This document shows, one piece after another, positions 24,969 through 34,096 of a stretch of DNA of 64,000 bases. Within the stretch, counting starts at the first letter, position 1; every line of letters starts with the position of its first letter. The notes below the pieces were generated by a model. It did not search any database. It was not told the DNA's origin and saw only the letters and a program-made list of their open reading frames with translations. Source of the stretch: an uncultured Acetatifactor sp. (GTDB lineage: Bacteria; Bacillota; Clostridia; Lachnospirales; Lachnospiraceae); the NCBI GenBank assembly GCA_947625475.1, contig CANQOL010000003.1, positions 1 through 64,000 of the forward strand, in the 5' to 3' direction. Both the position numbers and the translations under genes were made by a program.

Positions 24969-25688
24969 ATGGATAAGGAATGGAAGATGCCAAGGCATGT
25001 GGCGATTATATTGGACGGGAACGGGCGCTGGGCCAGGGCCAAGGGAATGCCCCGCAATTACGGCCATGTCCAGGGGGCCAAGACGGTGGAGACCATCTGC
25101 GAGGAAGCATACCGCATGGGGATCCAGTATCTGACGGTGTACGCCTTCTCCACGGAGAACTGGAACCGTCCCCAGGATGAGGTGGACGCTCTGATGAAGC
25201 TGCTGAGGAACTACATGAAGACCTGCCTGAAGACGGCGGAGAAAAACCGGATGTGCGTCAGGGTGCTGGGGGAAAAATCCCGGCTGGACCAGGACATCCG
25301 CAGCCGTATCCTGGAGCTGGAGGAGGCCACAAAAAATAACGACGGTCTGCATTTTCAGATTGCAATCAATTACGGAGGCCGGGACGAGATCGTCCGGGCG
25401 GTGAGAAGGCTTGCCCGGGAGGCCGCGGAGGGAAAGAGGGATCCCCAGGAGATCACGGAGGATGTGATTTCCTCCTGCCTGGATACGGCGGGCATCCCGG
25501 AGCCGGATCTCTTGATCCGCACCTGCAACGAGCAGCGGATCTCCAATTTCCTGCTGTGGCAGCTGGCCTACACGGAGTTTTACTTCACCCCGGTGGCCTG
25601 GCCGGATTTTACCAGGGAAGAATTGGAAAAAGCCGTGGAGGCATATAATCATAGAGACAGAAAATACGGGCTGATAAAGGAGGGATAG
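24969..25688 (+). CDS. uppS: Undecaprenyl diphosphate synthase
   Basis: 239 residues. It makes C55 undecaprenyl diphosphate, the lipid carrier for wall polymers, from FPP and eight IPP. HVAIILDGNGRWA holds the catalytic Asp, followed by YLTVYAFSTENWNRP and QIAINYGGRDEI. The IPP-binding loop is LLIRTCNEQRISNFLLWQ. Most family members have Ser-Gly or Gly-Gly where this one has Cys-Asn after the first Arg-Thr; both Arg are kept. The frr-uppS gap is 129 bp with no clear promoter. Confidence 0.96.
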   Translation: MDKEWKMPRHVAIILDGNGRWARAKGMPRNYGHVQGAKTVETICEEAYRMGIQYLTVYAFSTENWNRPQDEVDALMKLLRNYMKTCLKTAEKNRMCVRVLGEKSRLDQDIRSRILELEEATKNNDGLHFQIAINYGGRDEIVRAVRRLAREAAEGKRDPQEITEDVISSCLDTAGIPEPDLLIRTCNEQRISNFLLWQLAYTEFYFTPVAWPDFTREELEKAVEAYNHRDRKYGLIKEG

Positions 25689-25690
25689 CC

Positions 25691-26512
25691 ATGTTTAGGA
25701 CCAGATTGGCGAGCGGGATCGTGCTGGTGGCCATCGCGCTCTTTACCATGATCATGGGGGGGCCTTGGCTGGCCGGCATCCTCCTTTTCATCTCTTTGGC
25801 GGCTTACCGGGAGCTGACGAAGGCTTTGTATGCCTCCACAAAGCAGGGGGCCCTGAACGGCCTGGAGATCATCGGCATGGCGGGAGTGGTCCTGTACTAT
25901 GTGAGCAGTTTCCTGTGGAACTCGGACACAGTGCGTCTGGCCTGTATCGTGGCGGTGTTCATGGGGGAGATGTTCTTCTATGTGATCACCTTTCCCAGAT
26001 ATGAGGCCCGTCAGGTGATGGGAGCGGTGTTCGCCTTTCTCTACGCCCCGGTGATGCTCTCCTTCGTGTATCTGACCCGCGCCGCACAGTACGGTTTTTA
26101 CATGGTCTGGCTGATCCTGATCAGCTCCTGGGGGTGTGATACCTGCGCCTACTGCGTGGGAATGCTCATAGGAAGGAAGAAAATCTTCCCTGTGCTCAGC
26201 CCCAAAAAGTCCCTGGAGGGCTGCATCGGGGGTGTGCTGGGGGCGGCCCTGCTGGGAGGGATTTACGCCTGGCTGGTGGTGGAGAAGGCCATTGCGGACC
26301 GGACGGTGCTGTGGATTATTGTGTTCATCTGCGCGGTGGGAGCGGTGATGTCCATGGTGGGGGACCTGGCGGCCTCCGCCATTAAGCGCAACCACAATAT
26401 TAAGGATTATGGGAAGCTGATTCCCGGACACGGAGGGATCATGGACCGGTTTGACAGCATGATCGTGACGGCGCCCATGATCTATTTTTTGACAATCTTT
26501 TTTCTGAAGTAG
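25691..26512 (+). CDS. cdsA: Phosphatidate cytidylyltransferase
   Basis: 273 residues with about eight membrane helices. It converts phosphatidic acid and CTP to CDP-diacylglycerol for phospholipid synthesis. The family signature is complete near the C-terminus: SMVGDLAASAIKRNHNIKDYG, then IPGHGGIMDRFDS. It starts 2 bp after the uppS stop with AAGGAGGG upstream, so it is translationally linked. Confidence 0.96.
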   Translation: MFRTRLASGIVLVAIALFTMIMGGPWLAGILLFISLAAYRELTKALYASTKQGALNGLEIIGMAGVVLYYVSSFLWNSDTVRLACIVAVFMGEMFFYVITFPRYEARQVMGAVFAFLYAPVMLSFVYLTRAAQYGFYMVWLILISSWGCDTCAYCVGMLIGRKKIFPVLSPKKSLEGCIGGVLGAALLGGIYAWLVVEKAIADRTVLWIIVFICAVGAVMSMVGDLAASAIKRNHNIKDYGKLIPGHGGIMDRFDSMIVTAPMIYFLTIFFLK

Positions 26513-26524
26513 AGGACAATTGCC

Positions 26525-27667
26525 ATGAAGAGGATCGCAGTATTGGGGTCCACGGGTTCCATCGGCACCCAGACCCTTGAGATCGTGAGGAACAATGAGG
26601 ATCTGCAGGTGACCGCCCTGGCGGCGGGAACCCGGGTGGATGTGATGGAGGCCCAGATCAGGGAGTTTCACCCCCTGCTGGCGGCGATGTGGGATCCCGG
26701 GGCGGCCCGGGAGCTGCGGCTTCGGGTCTCGGACCTGCCGGTGAAGGTGCTCTGCGGCATGGAGGGGCTTCTGGAGATCGCGGGCATGCCCCAGGCGGAG
26801 GTATTAGTCACCGCCGTTGTGGGAATGATTGGTATCAGGCCCACCCTGGAGGCCATCCGCTCTGGCAAGGATATTGCCCTGGCCAACAAGGAAACCCTGG
26901 TCTGCGCCGGGCATATCATCATGCCCCTGGCAGAGCGCTGCGGGGTGTCCATCCTCCCGGTGGACAGCGAGCACAGCGCCATCTTCCAGTCCCTGAACGG
27001 GGAGCCGAAGGAGAGGGTGAGCAAAATTCTGCTGACGGCCTCGGGAGGCCCCTTCAGGGGGATGAGCCGCAGGGAGCTGGAGAAGGTTCAGGTGGAGGAC
27101 GCCCTGAGGCATCCCAACTGGAGCATGGGCCGGAAGATCACCGTAGATTCTTCCACTCTGGTCAACAAGGGGCTGGAGGTGATGGAGGCCAGGTGGCTCT
27201 TCGGGACCGAACTGGACCGGATCCAGGTGGTGGTTCATCCGCAGAGCATCATTCATTCCATGGTAGAGTATGTGGACGGGGCCGTCATTGCCCAGCTGGG
27301 GATGCCGGATATGAAGCTGCCCATCCAGTATGCGCTTTTTTATCCGGACAGAAGGCCCATGGCCGGGAAAAGAGTGGATTTCTTCGAGCTGGGCAGCATG
27401 ACCTTTGAGAGGCCTGATCCGGAGACTTTTTACGGGCTGAAGCTGGCCTACAGGGCCGCAAAAAAGGGGGGAAACCTTCCCACAGTCTACAACGCGGCCA
27501 ATGAGAGGGCGGTGGGCCTGTTCCTGGAGAGGAAGATCTCCTACCTGCAGATCCCGGAGCTGATCGAGGGAGCCATGGACCGGATCCCCTTTGTGGAGAA
27601 TCCGGATGTGGAGCAGATCCTGAAGACGGAGAGGGCGGTTTACGAGGAACTTGCAGGGTATATGTGA
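26525..27667 (+). CDS. dxr: 1-deoxy-D-xylulose-5-phosphate reductoisomerase
   Basis: 380 residues. Second step of the MEP isoprenoid pathway: DXP to MEP with NADPH and a divalent metal. GSTGSIGTQTLEIV is the NADPH loop. ALANKETLVCAG, PVDSEHSAIFQ (metal ligands) and LTASGGPFRG (substrate) follow, then the C-terminal helical domain. It lies 12 bp after cdsA. It feeds UppS with isoprenoid precursors. Confidence 0.97.
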   Translation: MKRIAVLGSTGSIGTQTLEIVRNNEDLQVTALAAGTRVDVMEAQIREFHPLLAAMWDPGAARELRLRVSDLPVKVLCGMEGLLEIAGMPQAEVLVTAVVGMIGIRPTLEAIRSGKDIALANKETLVCAGHIIMPLAERCGVSILPVDSEHSAIFQSLNGEPKERVSKILLTASGGPFRGMSRRELEKVQVEDALRHPNWSMGRKITVDSSTLVNKGLEVMEARWLFGTELDRIQVVVHPQSIIHSMVEYVDGAVIAQLGMPDMKLPIQYALFYPDRRPMAGKRVDFFELGSMTFERPDPETFYGLKLAYRAAKKGGNLPTVYNAANERAVGLFLERKISYLQIPELIEGAMDRIPFVENPDVEQILKTERAVYEELAGYM

Positions 27668-27704
27668 TCAGCGGCGTCCTGTTTGAGAAAGGCTGAGTGA
27701 TATT

Positions 27705-28754
27705 GTGACTTTTATCTTATTTTTACTGATATTCGGCGTGGTGGTGATCTCCCATGAGTTCGGGCATTTCCTGTTGGCCAAGGCCAATGGGATCCATGTG
27801 GTGGAGTTTGCCGTGGGTATGGGCCCCACTCTGTGGTCCTTTGAGAAGGGGGAGACCAAGTACTCCCTAAAGCTCCTTCCCCTGGGAGGGGCCTGTATGT
27901 TCGAGGGGGAGGACGGGCTGGCGATGACAGAGGGGGAGGACAGCAGGGGATCCTTTCTCAGCGCCAATGTCTGGTCCAGGATCTCCACCGTTCTGGCGGG
28001 CCCCATTTTCAATTTCCTGCTGGGGGGGATTATCGCTGTCATTATGGTCCAGATGATGCAGATCACGCTGCCTGTGGTGACGGGTGTGGAGGAGGGGGGA
28101 GCCGCCCAGGAGGCGGGCCTTCAGGAGGGCGACAGGATCCTTGCCCTGAACGGGAAGAAGATATATCTCTATGAGGAACTGCTTCTGTTTAACCGGGCCA
28201 ACGGCGGCAGGGAGGCCAGCGTGCGCTTTGAGCGGGACGGCCAGGTGCAGGAGGTGAGGCTCACTCCCGCCTACAGCCAGGAATCGGGAAGTTATGTGCT
28301 GGGCATCTATCTGGGGGAGGCGGTGACAGACCAGGGGATCGGGCGGCTGAAGTACGCCTGGTATGAGATCCGGTACTGTGTGAAGCAGACCTATATCAGT
28401 CTGCAGCTGCTGCTGAAGGGACAGGTGAAGCGGGATGAGGTGGCCGGGCCGGTGGGTATCGCCGTGAACGTGGTGGGCAAGACCTACACCCAGGCGAAGG
28501 AGTACGGCTGGGAGACGGTGCTCTTAAATATGCTGAACATCACTCTGCTGCTCACCGTCAACCTGGGAATTTTGAATCTGCTGCCCCTGCCGGCCCTGGA
28601 CGGAGGAAGACTGGTATTCCTTCTGCTGGAGGTGCTTAGGGGGAAGCCGATCCCGCCGGAGAAGGAGGGGCTGGTGCACTTCATAGGCCTGCTGTTTTTC
28701 ATGGGGCTTATGGTGCTGGTGTTCTTCAACGATCTGAGGAACATCTTTGGGTAG
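27705..28754 (+). CDS. rseP: RseP/MmpA-type site-2 intramembrane metalloprotease
   Basis: 349 residues. The zinc motif HEFGH (17-21) is in the first membrane helix; a central PDZ domain (about 125-205) includes AGLQEGDRILALNGK; NLLPLPALDGGR is in a C-terminal helix. It cuts membrane anti-sigma factors or signal peptides within the bilayer. It starts at GTG 27705 with AAAGG upstream. It may process the anti-sigma-like protein encoded at 20638, which is speculative. The ispG and polC genes that often follow are not here. Confidence 0.95.
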   Translation: MTFILFLLIFGVVVISHEFGHFLLAKANGIHVVEFAVGMGPTLWSFEKGETKYSLKLLPLGGACMFEGEDGLAMTEGEDSRGSFLSANVWSRISTVLAGPIFNFLLGGIIAVIMVQMMQITLPVVTGVEEGGAAQEAGLQEGDRILALNGKKIYLYEELLLFNRANGGREASVRFERDGQVQEVRLTPAYSQESGSYVLGIYLGEAVTDQGIGRLKYAWYEIRYCVKQTYISLQLLLKGQVKRDEVAGPVGIAVNVVGKTYTQAKEYGWETVLLNMLNITLLLTVNLGILNLLPLPALDGGRLVFLLLEVLRGKPIPPEKEGLVHFIGLLFFMGLMVLVFFNDLRNIFG

Positions 28755-28794
28755 CACTTTGCAGGACTTTTGTCTGCCCCGGCGCCGGAATATT

Positions 28795-28823
28795 TTGACT
28801 TTCCGGCGAAAGGATACTATAAT
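28795..28823 (+). promoter_or_regulatory. Promoter of apt
   Basis: TTGACT (28795-28800), a 17-bp spacer and perfect TATAAT (28818-28823). Confidence 0.85.
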
Positions 28824-28891
28824 AATTATGATTATCTGCGCCCGGCGGCGCATACATAGGAGGCATGGATCCCATGCAGATAGGAGTTCAT

Positions 28892-29416
28892 ATGAAAGCG
28901 TTAGAGGAATATGTGAAGAGTATCCCGGATTTTCCGGAGAAGGGCATCATCTTCCGGGATGTGACCAGCGTCCTGCAGGATGCGGAGGGCCTGCATCTGG
29001 CCATCGACACCATGCAGGAAAAGGTGGCGGATCTGGAGTACGATGTGGTGGTGGGGCCGGAGTCCAGAGGCTTTATTTTTGGGACGCCCATCGCCTACAA
29101 CAATCACAAGCCCTTTGTGCTGATCCGCAAAAAGGGCAAGCTCCCCCGGGAGACGGTGGAGAAAACCTACGACCTGGAATACGGGCAGGCCACCATCGAG
29201 ATGCACAAAGACAGCATTCAGCCAGGGCAGAGGGTCCTCATTGTGGATGACCTGATTGCCACCGGCGGGACCACAAAGGCCATGATCGAGATGATCGAGA
29301 GCTTGGGCGGCGTCGTGGTGGGCATTGTGGTGCTGATTGAGCTGGCGGGCCTGGAGGGGAGAAAGCTCCTTTCCGACTACCGTCTGGAGTCCGCCATCTG
29401 CTATCCCGGGAAATAG
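28892..29416 (+). CDS. apt: Adenine phosphoribosyltransferase
   Basis: 174 residues. It salvages adenine to AMP with PRPP. Motifs are PEKGIIFRDVTSVL, VVGPESRGFIFG, RKKGKLP (flexible loop region) and the PRPP site VLIVDDLIATGGTT. ATG 28892 with ATAGGAG 5 nt upstream gives the usual length; the upstream in-frame ATG (28865) has no site. It comes before rel, an order common in clostridia; the 3' end is part of a tandem repeat. Confidence 0.96.
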   Translation: MKALEEYVKSIPDFPEKGIIFRDVTSVLQDAEGLHLAIDTMQEKVADLEYDVVVGPESRGFIFGTPIAYNNHKPFVLIRKKGKLPRETVEKTYDLEYGQATIEMHKDSIQPGQRVLIVDDLIATGGTTKAMIEMIESLGGVVVGIVVLIELAGLEGRKLLSDYRLESAICYPGK

Positions 29417-29506
29417 GAGGGAGCAGCTCGTTATCTGCCATTCCGGGAAGCAGGGGGAGCAGCCCGCCGTCTGCCATCCCGGGAAGCAGGGGGAGCAGTC
29501 CGCCGG
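29391..29506 (+). repeat. 36-37 bp tandem repeat grown from the 3' end of apt
   Basis: Three units begin at about 29391, 29428 and 29464. Each holds an ATCTG/GTCTG-CCAT-CCCGGGAA core followed by AGGGGGAGCAG. The first unit contains the last codons and stop of apt; the others are non-coding copies in the apt-rel gap. The spacing is 37 and then 36 bp. Confidence 0.8.
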
Positions 29507-29565
29507 CGGACGCTCCAAAATGGGAAGGAAGACGGGACAGACACAGGGATCGAGGCTTATAGGAT

Positions 29566-31863
29566 ATGACGGAAGAAAAAGATGTGATTTTTGACGATGG
29601 AAAGATCAATCAGTCGCGGGAATTTTTGGCCCCTGAGGAACTGTATCAGGAGCTGGTTCAGTGTGTGAAAAAATACCATCCCAGCGACGATATCACCATG
29701 ATTGAAAAGGCATATCGGATCGCCGGAGAGGCCCACAGGGATCAGAGGCGCAAGTCGGGAGAGCCCTACATCATCCATCCCTTAAATGTGGCCATCATCC
29801 TGGCCCAGCTGGAGCTGGACAAGGAGACCATAGTGGCCGGCATTCTCCACGATGTGGTGGAGGACACCAAGCTCACGGAGGAGGATCTGGTCCGGGAGTT
29901 CGGGGAGGATGTGGCCCTTTTGGTGGACGGAGTGACCAAGCTGGAAAAGCTGCCCCTGACCCAGGAGGGGAGCGGGGAGTGGGACGCCAAGCTGGAGATG
30001 CAGGCGGAGAACCTGCGGAAAATGTTCCTGGCCATGGCCAAGGATATCCGGGTCATTCTGATCAAGCTGGCGGACCGTCTCCACAACATGCGGACCCTGA
30101 AGTATCAAAAGCCCGAGAGCCAGCAGAGGATCGCCAAGGAGACCCTGGAGATCTACTCGCCCATTGCCCAGAGGCTGGGCATTTCCCGGATCAAGGTGGA
30201 GCTGGACGATCTGTCCTTAAAGTACCTGCAGCCGGATGTGTATTATGACCTGGTGGATAAGATCGCCCTGCGCAAGAGCGTGCGGGAGGCGTACATCCAG
30301 AGCATTGTGGACGAGGTGCGGGATCACATCGAGCACGCGGGGATCCGGGCCCAGGTGGACGGACGGGTGAAGCACTTTTTCAGCATCTACAAGAAGATGG
30401 TGAACCAGAACAAGACCCTGGATCAGATCTACGATCTGTTCGCGGTGCGGATCATTGTGGACACGGTGAAGGACTGCTATGCGGCCCTGGGGGTCATCCA
30501 TGAGATGTATAAGCCCATCCCCGGACGGTTCAAGGACTATATCGCCATGCCCAAGCCCAATATGTATCAGTCCCTGCACACCACTCTGATCGGCAAAAAC
30601 GGCCAGCCCTTTGAGATCCAGATCCGGACCTTTGAGATGCACAAGGCCGCGGAGTACGGGATCGCCGCTCACTGGAAGTACAAGGAGGCCTCCGACGGCA
30701 AAAAGGTGGAGGCCCAGGAGGAGGAGAAGCTGGTCTGGCTGCGTCAGATCCTGGAGTGGCAGCGGGACATGTCCGACAACAAGGAGTTCTTAAACCTGTT
30801 AAAGAGCGACCTGGACCTGTTCTCCGACAGTGTGTACTGCTTTACCCCCAAGGGGGAGGTGAAGACGCTCCCCGCAGGCTCCACCCCCATCGACTTTGCC
30901 TACAGCATCCACTCGGCGGTGGGCAACCGGATGATCGGGGCCCGGGTAAACGGCAGGCTGGTGACCATCGAGTACGAGATCCAGAACGGGGACCGGGTGG
31001 AGATTATCACCTCCCAGAACTCCAAGGGGCCCAGCCGGGACTGGCTGAACCTGGTCAAGAGCACCCAGGCCAAGAACAAGATCAACCAGTGGTTTAAAAA
31101 CGAGCTGAAAGAGGACAATATCCAGAAGGGGCGGGAGCTCCTGGTTAACTACTGTAAGACAAAATCCTTAAATCAGGCCAACTTAAACAGGCCCGAGTAC
31201 CGGGAGGCCGTCAGGCGCAAGTACGGCTTCCACGACTGGGAATCGGTGCTGGCGGCGGTGGGACACGGCGCCCTAAAGGAGGGCCAGATCGTCAACAAGA
31301 TGCAGGAGCTCTACGAGCGGGACCACAGAGAGCAGATCACCGACGAGGAAGTGCTCCAGAGCATCGGGGAGAACGGGGCAAAGCCCGTGCTCATGCGGTC
31401 CAAGAGCGGTATTGTGGTGAAGGGCATCGCGGATCTGTCCGTGCGCTTTTCCAAGTGCTGTTCTCCGGTGCCCGGGGATGAGATCGTGGGCTTCGTCACC
31501 AGAGGCAGGGGCGTGTCCATCCACAGGACGGACTGCATCAATATGATCAGCCTCCCGGAGATGGAGCGGGCCCGGCTGATCGACGCGGAGTGGCAGGAGC
31601 CGGAGACCCGGGAGGAAAGCGGAAAGTATGTGGCGGAGATCAAGATCATCGCCAACAACCGCAACGGCCTGCTGGCGGATATCTCCAAGGCCCTGACGGA
31701 GAAGAACATCAATATCCTCTCCATGAATACCAGGACCAGCAAGCAGGGGATCGCCACCCTCCAGACCACCTTTGAGATATCCGGCCGGGAGGAGCTGAAC
31801 CGTATCACAGACAAAATACGCGGGATTGAGAGCGTGATAGAGATTGAGAGGACCACAGGCTGA
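29566..31863 (+). CDS. rel: Bifunctional (p)ppGpp synthetase/hydrolase
   Basis: 765 residues, full length for Rel/SpoT. The HD hydrolase is near residues 40-160 (AGILHDVVEDT), the synthetase about 230-350 (GRFKDYIAMPKPNMYQSLHTT), TGS from about 419 (VYCFTPKGEVKTLPAGSTP), then a zinc-finger-like CCSPVPGDEIVG and a C-terminal ACT domain. It makes and degrades the stringent alarmone. Both catalytic halves look intact. The MBL hydrolase gene overlaps its stop (TGATG). Confidence 0.96.
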   Translation: MTEEKDVIFDDGKINQSREFLAPEELYQELVQCVKKYHPSDDITMIEKAYRIAGEAHRDQRRKSGEPYIIHPLNVAIILAQLELDKETIVAGILHDVVEDTKLTEEDLVREFGEDVALLVDGVTKLEKLPLTQEGSGEWDAKLEMQAENLRKMFLAMAKDIRVILIKLADRLHNMRTLKYQKPESQQRIAKETLEIYSPIAQRLGISRIKVELDDLSLKYLQPDVYYDLVDKIALRKSVREAYIQSIVDEVRDHIEHAGIRAQVDGRVKHFFSIYKKMVNQNKTLDQIYDLFAVRIIVDTVKDCYAALGVIHEMYKPIPGRFKDYIAMPKPNMYQSLHTTLIGKNGQPFEIQIRTFEMHKAAEYGIAAHWKYKEASDGKKVEAQEEEKLVWLRQILEWQRDMSDNKEFLNLLKSDLDLFSDSVYCFTPKGEVKTLPAGSTPIDFAYSIHSAVGNRMIGARVNGRLVTIEYEIQNGDRVEIITSQNSKGPSRDWLNLVKSTQAKNKINQWFKNELKEDNIQKGRELLVNYCKTKSLNQANLNRPEYREAVRRKYGFHDWESVLAAVGHGALKEGQIVNKMQELYERDHREQITDEEVLQSIGENGAKPVLMRSKSGIVVKGIADLSVRFSKCCSPVPGDEIVGFVTRGRGVSIHRTDCINMISLPEMERARLIDAEWQEPETREESGKYVAEIKIIANNRNGLLADISKALTEKNINILSMNTRTSKQGIATLQTTFEISGREELNRITDKIRGIESVIEIERTTG

Positions 31864-32504
31864 TGGGAGAGATTAAAATCGGAAGAATTGTAATGGGATC
31901 CTACGGGACCAACTGCTATTTCCTCTACCGGGAGGGGGAGGGAAGGGTCATTTTCGTGGATCCGGCGGACAGAGGGGCCCAGATCGCCCAGACCATGCAG
32001 AAAAACGGCTTTACCGTGGAGGCGATCCTGCTCACCCACGCCCATTTTGACCATATCTGGGGATCTAAGGAACTGCGGGAGGCCACGGGGGCAAAGATTT
32101 ACGCCCTGGATGAGGAAAAGCTCCTGTGCGGCAATGCCCGGGCCAATGTGTCAGAGCAGGCGGGAAGGCCCTATACCCTGGAGCCGGACGAGTACCTTCA
32201 CGACGGCCAGGAGATGACCCTGGCGGATATGACCTTCCGGGTGATTGCCACTCCGGGCCACACCGGGGGAAGCTGCTGCTATTACTTTGCGGAGCCGGGC
32301 TTTCTGGTGAGCGGGGATACCCTCTTTGCGGATTCGGTGGGGAGAACGGATTTCCCCACGGGAAGCATGAGCGCCCTGGTGCGCTCCATCCGGGAGAAGC
32401 TGTTTGTGCTGCCGGACGAGACCAAGGTCTATCCCGGTCACGGGGACAGCACCACCGTAGGACATGAGCGGCGCTGCAACCCCTATGCGGCCCAGGAAGA
32501 GTAG
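31863..32504 (+). CDS. MBL-fold hydrolase (glyoxalase II-like)
   Basis: A 213-residue metallo-beta-lactamase-fold protein. THAHFDH (58-64) binds two metals; further ligands lie in ATPGHTGGS, VSGDTLFADSVGRTDFP and VYPGHGDSTTVG. This YcbL-like group sits beside rel in many clostridia; the substrate is usually unproven (thioesters such as S-lactoylglutathione are candidates). ATG 31863 shares its A with the rel stop TGA, so the two are translationally coupled. Confidence 0.9.
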   Translation: MGEIKIGRIVMGSYGTNCYFLYREGEGRVIFVDPADRGAQIAQTMQKNGFTVEAILLTHAHFDHIWGSKELREATGAKIYALDEEKLLCGNARANVSEQAGRPYTLEPDEYLHDGQEMTLADMTFRVIATPGHTGGSCCYYFAEPGFLVSGDTLFADSVGRTDFPTGSMSALVRSIREKLFVLPDETKVYPGHGDSTTVGHERRCNPYAAQEE

Positions 32505-32527
32505 TTGCCCGGGCCTAAGGAGAGAGA

Positions 32528-34027
32528 ATGTTTATCACGTTGATCGATCAGGCCAACTTTGAATACGATGTGAACGCCCTGGTCCGATCCTTTTATCCGG
32601 GGGAGCAGGTGCGGGTGGTGACGCCCCAGGGCCTGGAAAAGCTGCGGCTGCAGATGGAGAGGGACCGGCGCCGGGAGAGGGGATCCGCCGGGGAGGCCGG
32701 GCAGGAGCTGACGCCGTCCTTGGAGATTCATATCAGCGAGGCGGGAGCGGAGCTGGTTTACTTAGGGCGGCCCATTTGCTGGGAGTACCGGCCGGAGGAA
32801 GGGAAGTTTAAGGACGCCTTTAAGCGCTTTTTATACCGCACCCTGAGTGAGGAACTGGGGACTTCCCTGCCCTGGGGGAACCTGACGGGGATCCGCCCCA
32901 CCAAGATTGCCTACGGCATGCTGGAGGAAGGGAAAACCGGGGATGAGATCTGCGGGTATCTGGCCCGGGAGCACTATGTGAGCCCCCGGAAGGCACAGCT
33001 GAGCGTGGAGATCGCCCGCCGGGAGAGAGAGCTCTTGGCGGGGGTTGACTGCGGGCAGGGGTACAGCCTGTATCTGGGGATCCCTTTCTGCCCCACAACC
33101 TGTCTGTACTGCTCCTTCACCTCCTATCCCATAGCCGTCTATCGGGAACAGGTGGACCGGTATCTGGACTGCCTGATCCGGGAGATGGAGGAAACGGCGG
33201 CCCTGATGCCGCACAAGAGCCCCACTGCTGTCTACATAGGCGGAGGGACCCCCACCACCCTGGAGCCCCGCCAGCTGGAGAGGCTGCTGGGGGCCCTGAG
33301 GGAGCGGTTCGATTTGGGGCAGGTCCGGGAATTTACGGTGGAGGCGGGCCGGGCGGACTCCATCACGGAGGAAAAGCTGGGAGTCCTGAAGGGCTATGGG
33401 GTCAGCCGCATCTCCATCAATCCCCAGACCATGAAGCAGCAGACCCTGGATCTGATCGGCAGGAGACACACGGTGGAGCAGGTGGAGGAGGCATTTCGCC
33501 TGGCGCGGTCTCTCGGCTTTGACAATATCAATATGGATCTGATCCTGGGACTGCCCGGAGAGGGGGAGGCGGATGTGGCCGCCACCCTGGAGCGGGTGAA
33601 GGCCCTGGGGCCGGAGAGCCTTACGGTGCATTCCCTTGCCGTCAAGCGGGCCTCCCGGCTGAGCAGGTGGATCCTGGAGAACGGGGTGCAGGCCCTGCGG
33701 AACACGGACCGGACCATGGAGATCGCCGAGCAGGGCGCCCGGGAGCTGGGAATGGCCCCCTACTATCTGTACCGCCAGAAGAACATGTCCGGCAATTTTG
33801 AGAACGTGGGCTACGCCAGGCCGGGCAGGGAGGGGCTGTACAATATCCTGATTATGGAGGAGAAACAGACCATCGTGGCCTGCGGGGCGGGAACCATCAG
33901 CAAGCGTGTGCACCCGGATGGGCTCATCGAGCGCAGCGAGAACCTAAAGGAGGTTTCCCTGTACATGGACAGACCTCAGGAGATGCTGGAGCGGAAGAGG
34001 AAGCTGTTTGGGGATATGGGGAAATGA
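32528..34027 (+). CDS. hemZ: Oxygen-independent coproporphyrinogen dehydrogenase HemZ
   Basis: 499 residues. A HemZ-specific N-terminal domain (1-170, with GNLTGIRPTK) is followed by a radical SAM domain; CPTTCLYC binds the 4Fe-4S cluster (Cys188, Cys192, Cys195). YIGGGTPTTLE and ISINPQTM follow, as in HemN/HemZ enzymes. The role is haem synthesis or a related radical SAM reaction. In many clostridia hemZ lies directly before hisS-aspS; here a two-gene AT-rich insert separates them. Confidence 0.94.
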   Translation: MFITLIDQANFEYDVNALVRSFYPGEQVRVVTPQGLEKLRLQMERDRRRERGSAGEAGQELTPSLEIHISEAGAELVYLGRPICWEYRPEEGKFKDAFKRFLYRTLSEELGTSLPWGNLTGIRPTKIAYGMLEEGKTGDEICGYLAREHYVSPRKAQLSVEIARRERELLAGVDCGQGYSLYLGIPFCPTTCLYCSFTSYPIAVYREQVDRYLDCLIREMEETAALMPHKSPTAVYIGGGTPTTLEPRQLERLLGALRERFDLGQVREFTVEAGRADSITEEKLGVLKGYGVSRISINPQTMKQQTLDLIGRRHTVEQVEEAFRLARSLGFDNINMDLILGLPGEGEADVAATLERVKALGPESLTVHSLAVKRASRLSRWILENGVQALRNTDRTMEIAEQGARELGMAPYYLYRQKNMSGNFENVGYARPGREGLYNILIMEEKQTIVACGAGTISKRVHPDGLIERSENLKEVSLYMDRPQEMLERKRKLFGDMGK

Positions 34028-34030
34028 TCT

Positions 34031-34051
34031 CCATTCTGCAAAACAGAATGG
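34031..34051. other. Hairpin at the hemZ/island junction
   Basis: CCATTCTG (34031-34038) and CAGAATGG (34044-34051), 8 bp with loop CAAAA, just after the hemZ stop. There is no T run. It may be a weak terminator for hemZ or mark the insertion boundary. Confidence 0.45.
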
Positions 34052-34096
34052 AAATAATTGGTTTTGAGTTTCTATTCATAGAAAGGAGAATGGGCA

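Noticed and set aside
25510..25560. Cys-Asn in place of Ser/Gly-Gly in the UppS substrate loop
   Set aside because: Both Arg and the rest of the loop are conserved, so it looks like tolerated variation rather than loss of function.
27668..28865. Expected ispG and polC after rseP
   Set aside because: The interval holds only rseP and the apt promoter. The usual continuation of the cluster is simply not here and no remnants were found.
29391..29506. Possible CRISPR array in the apt-rel gap
   Set aside because: The units are contiguous tandem copies without unique spacers, and the first is coding.
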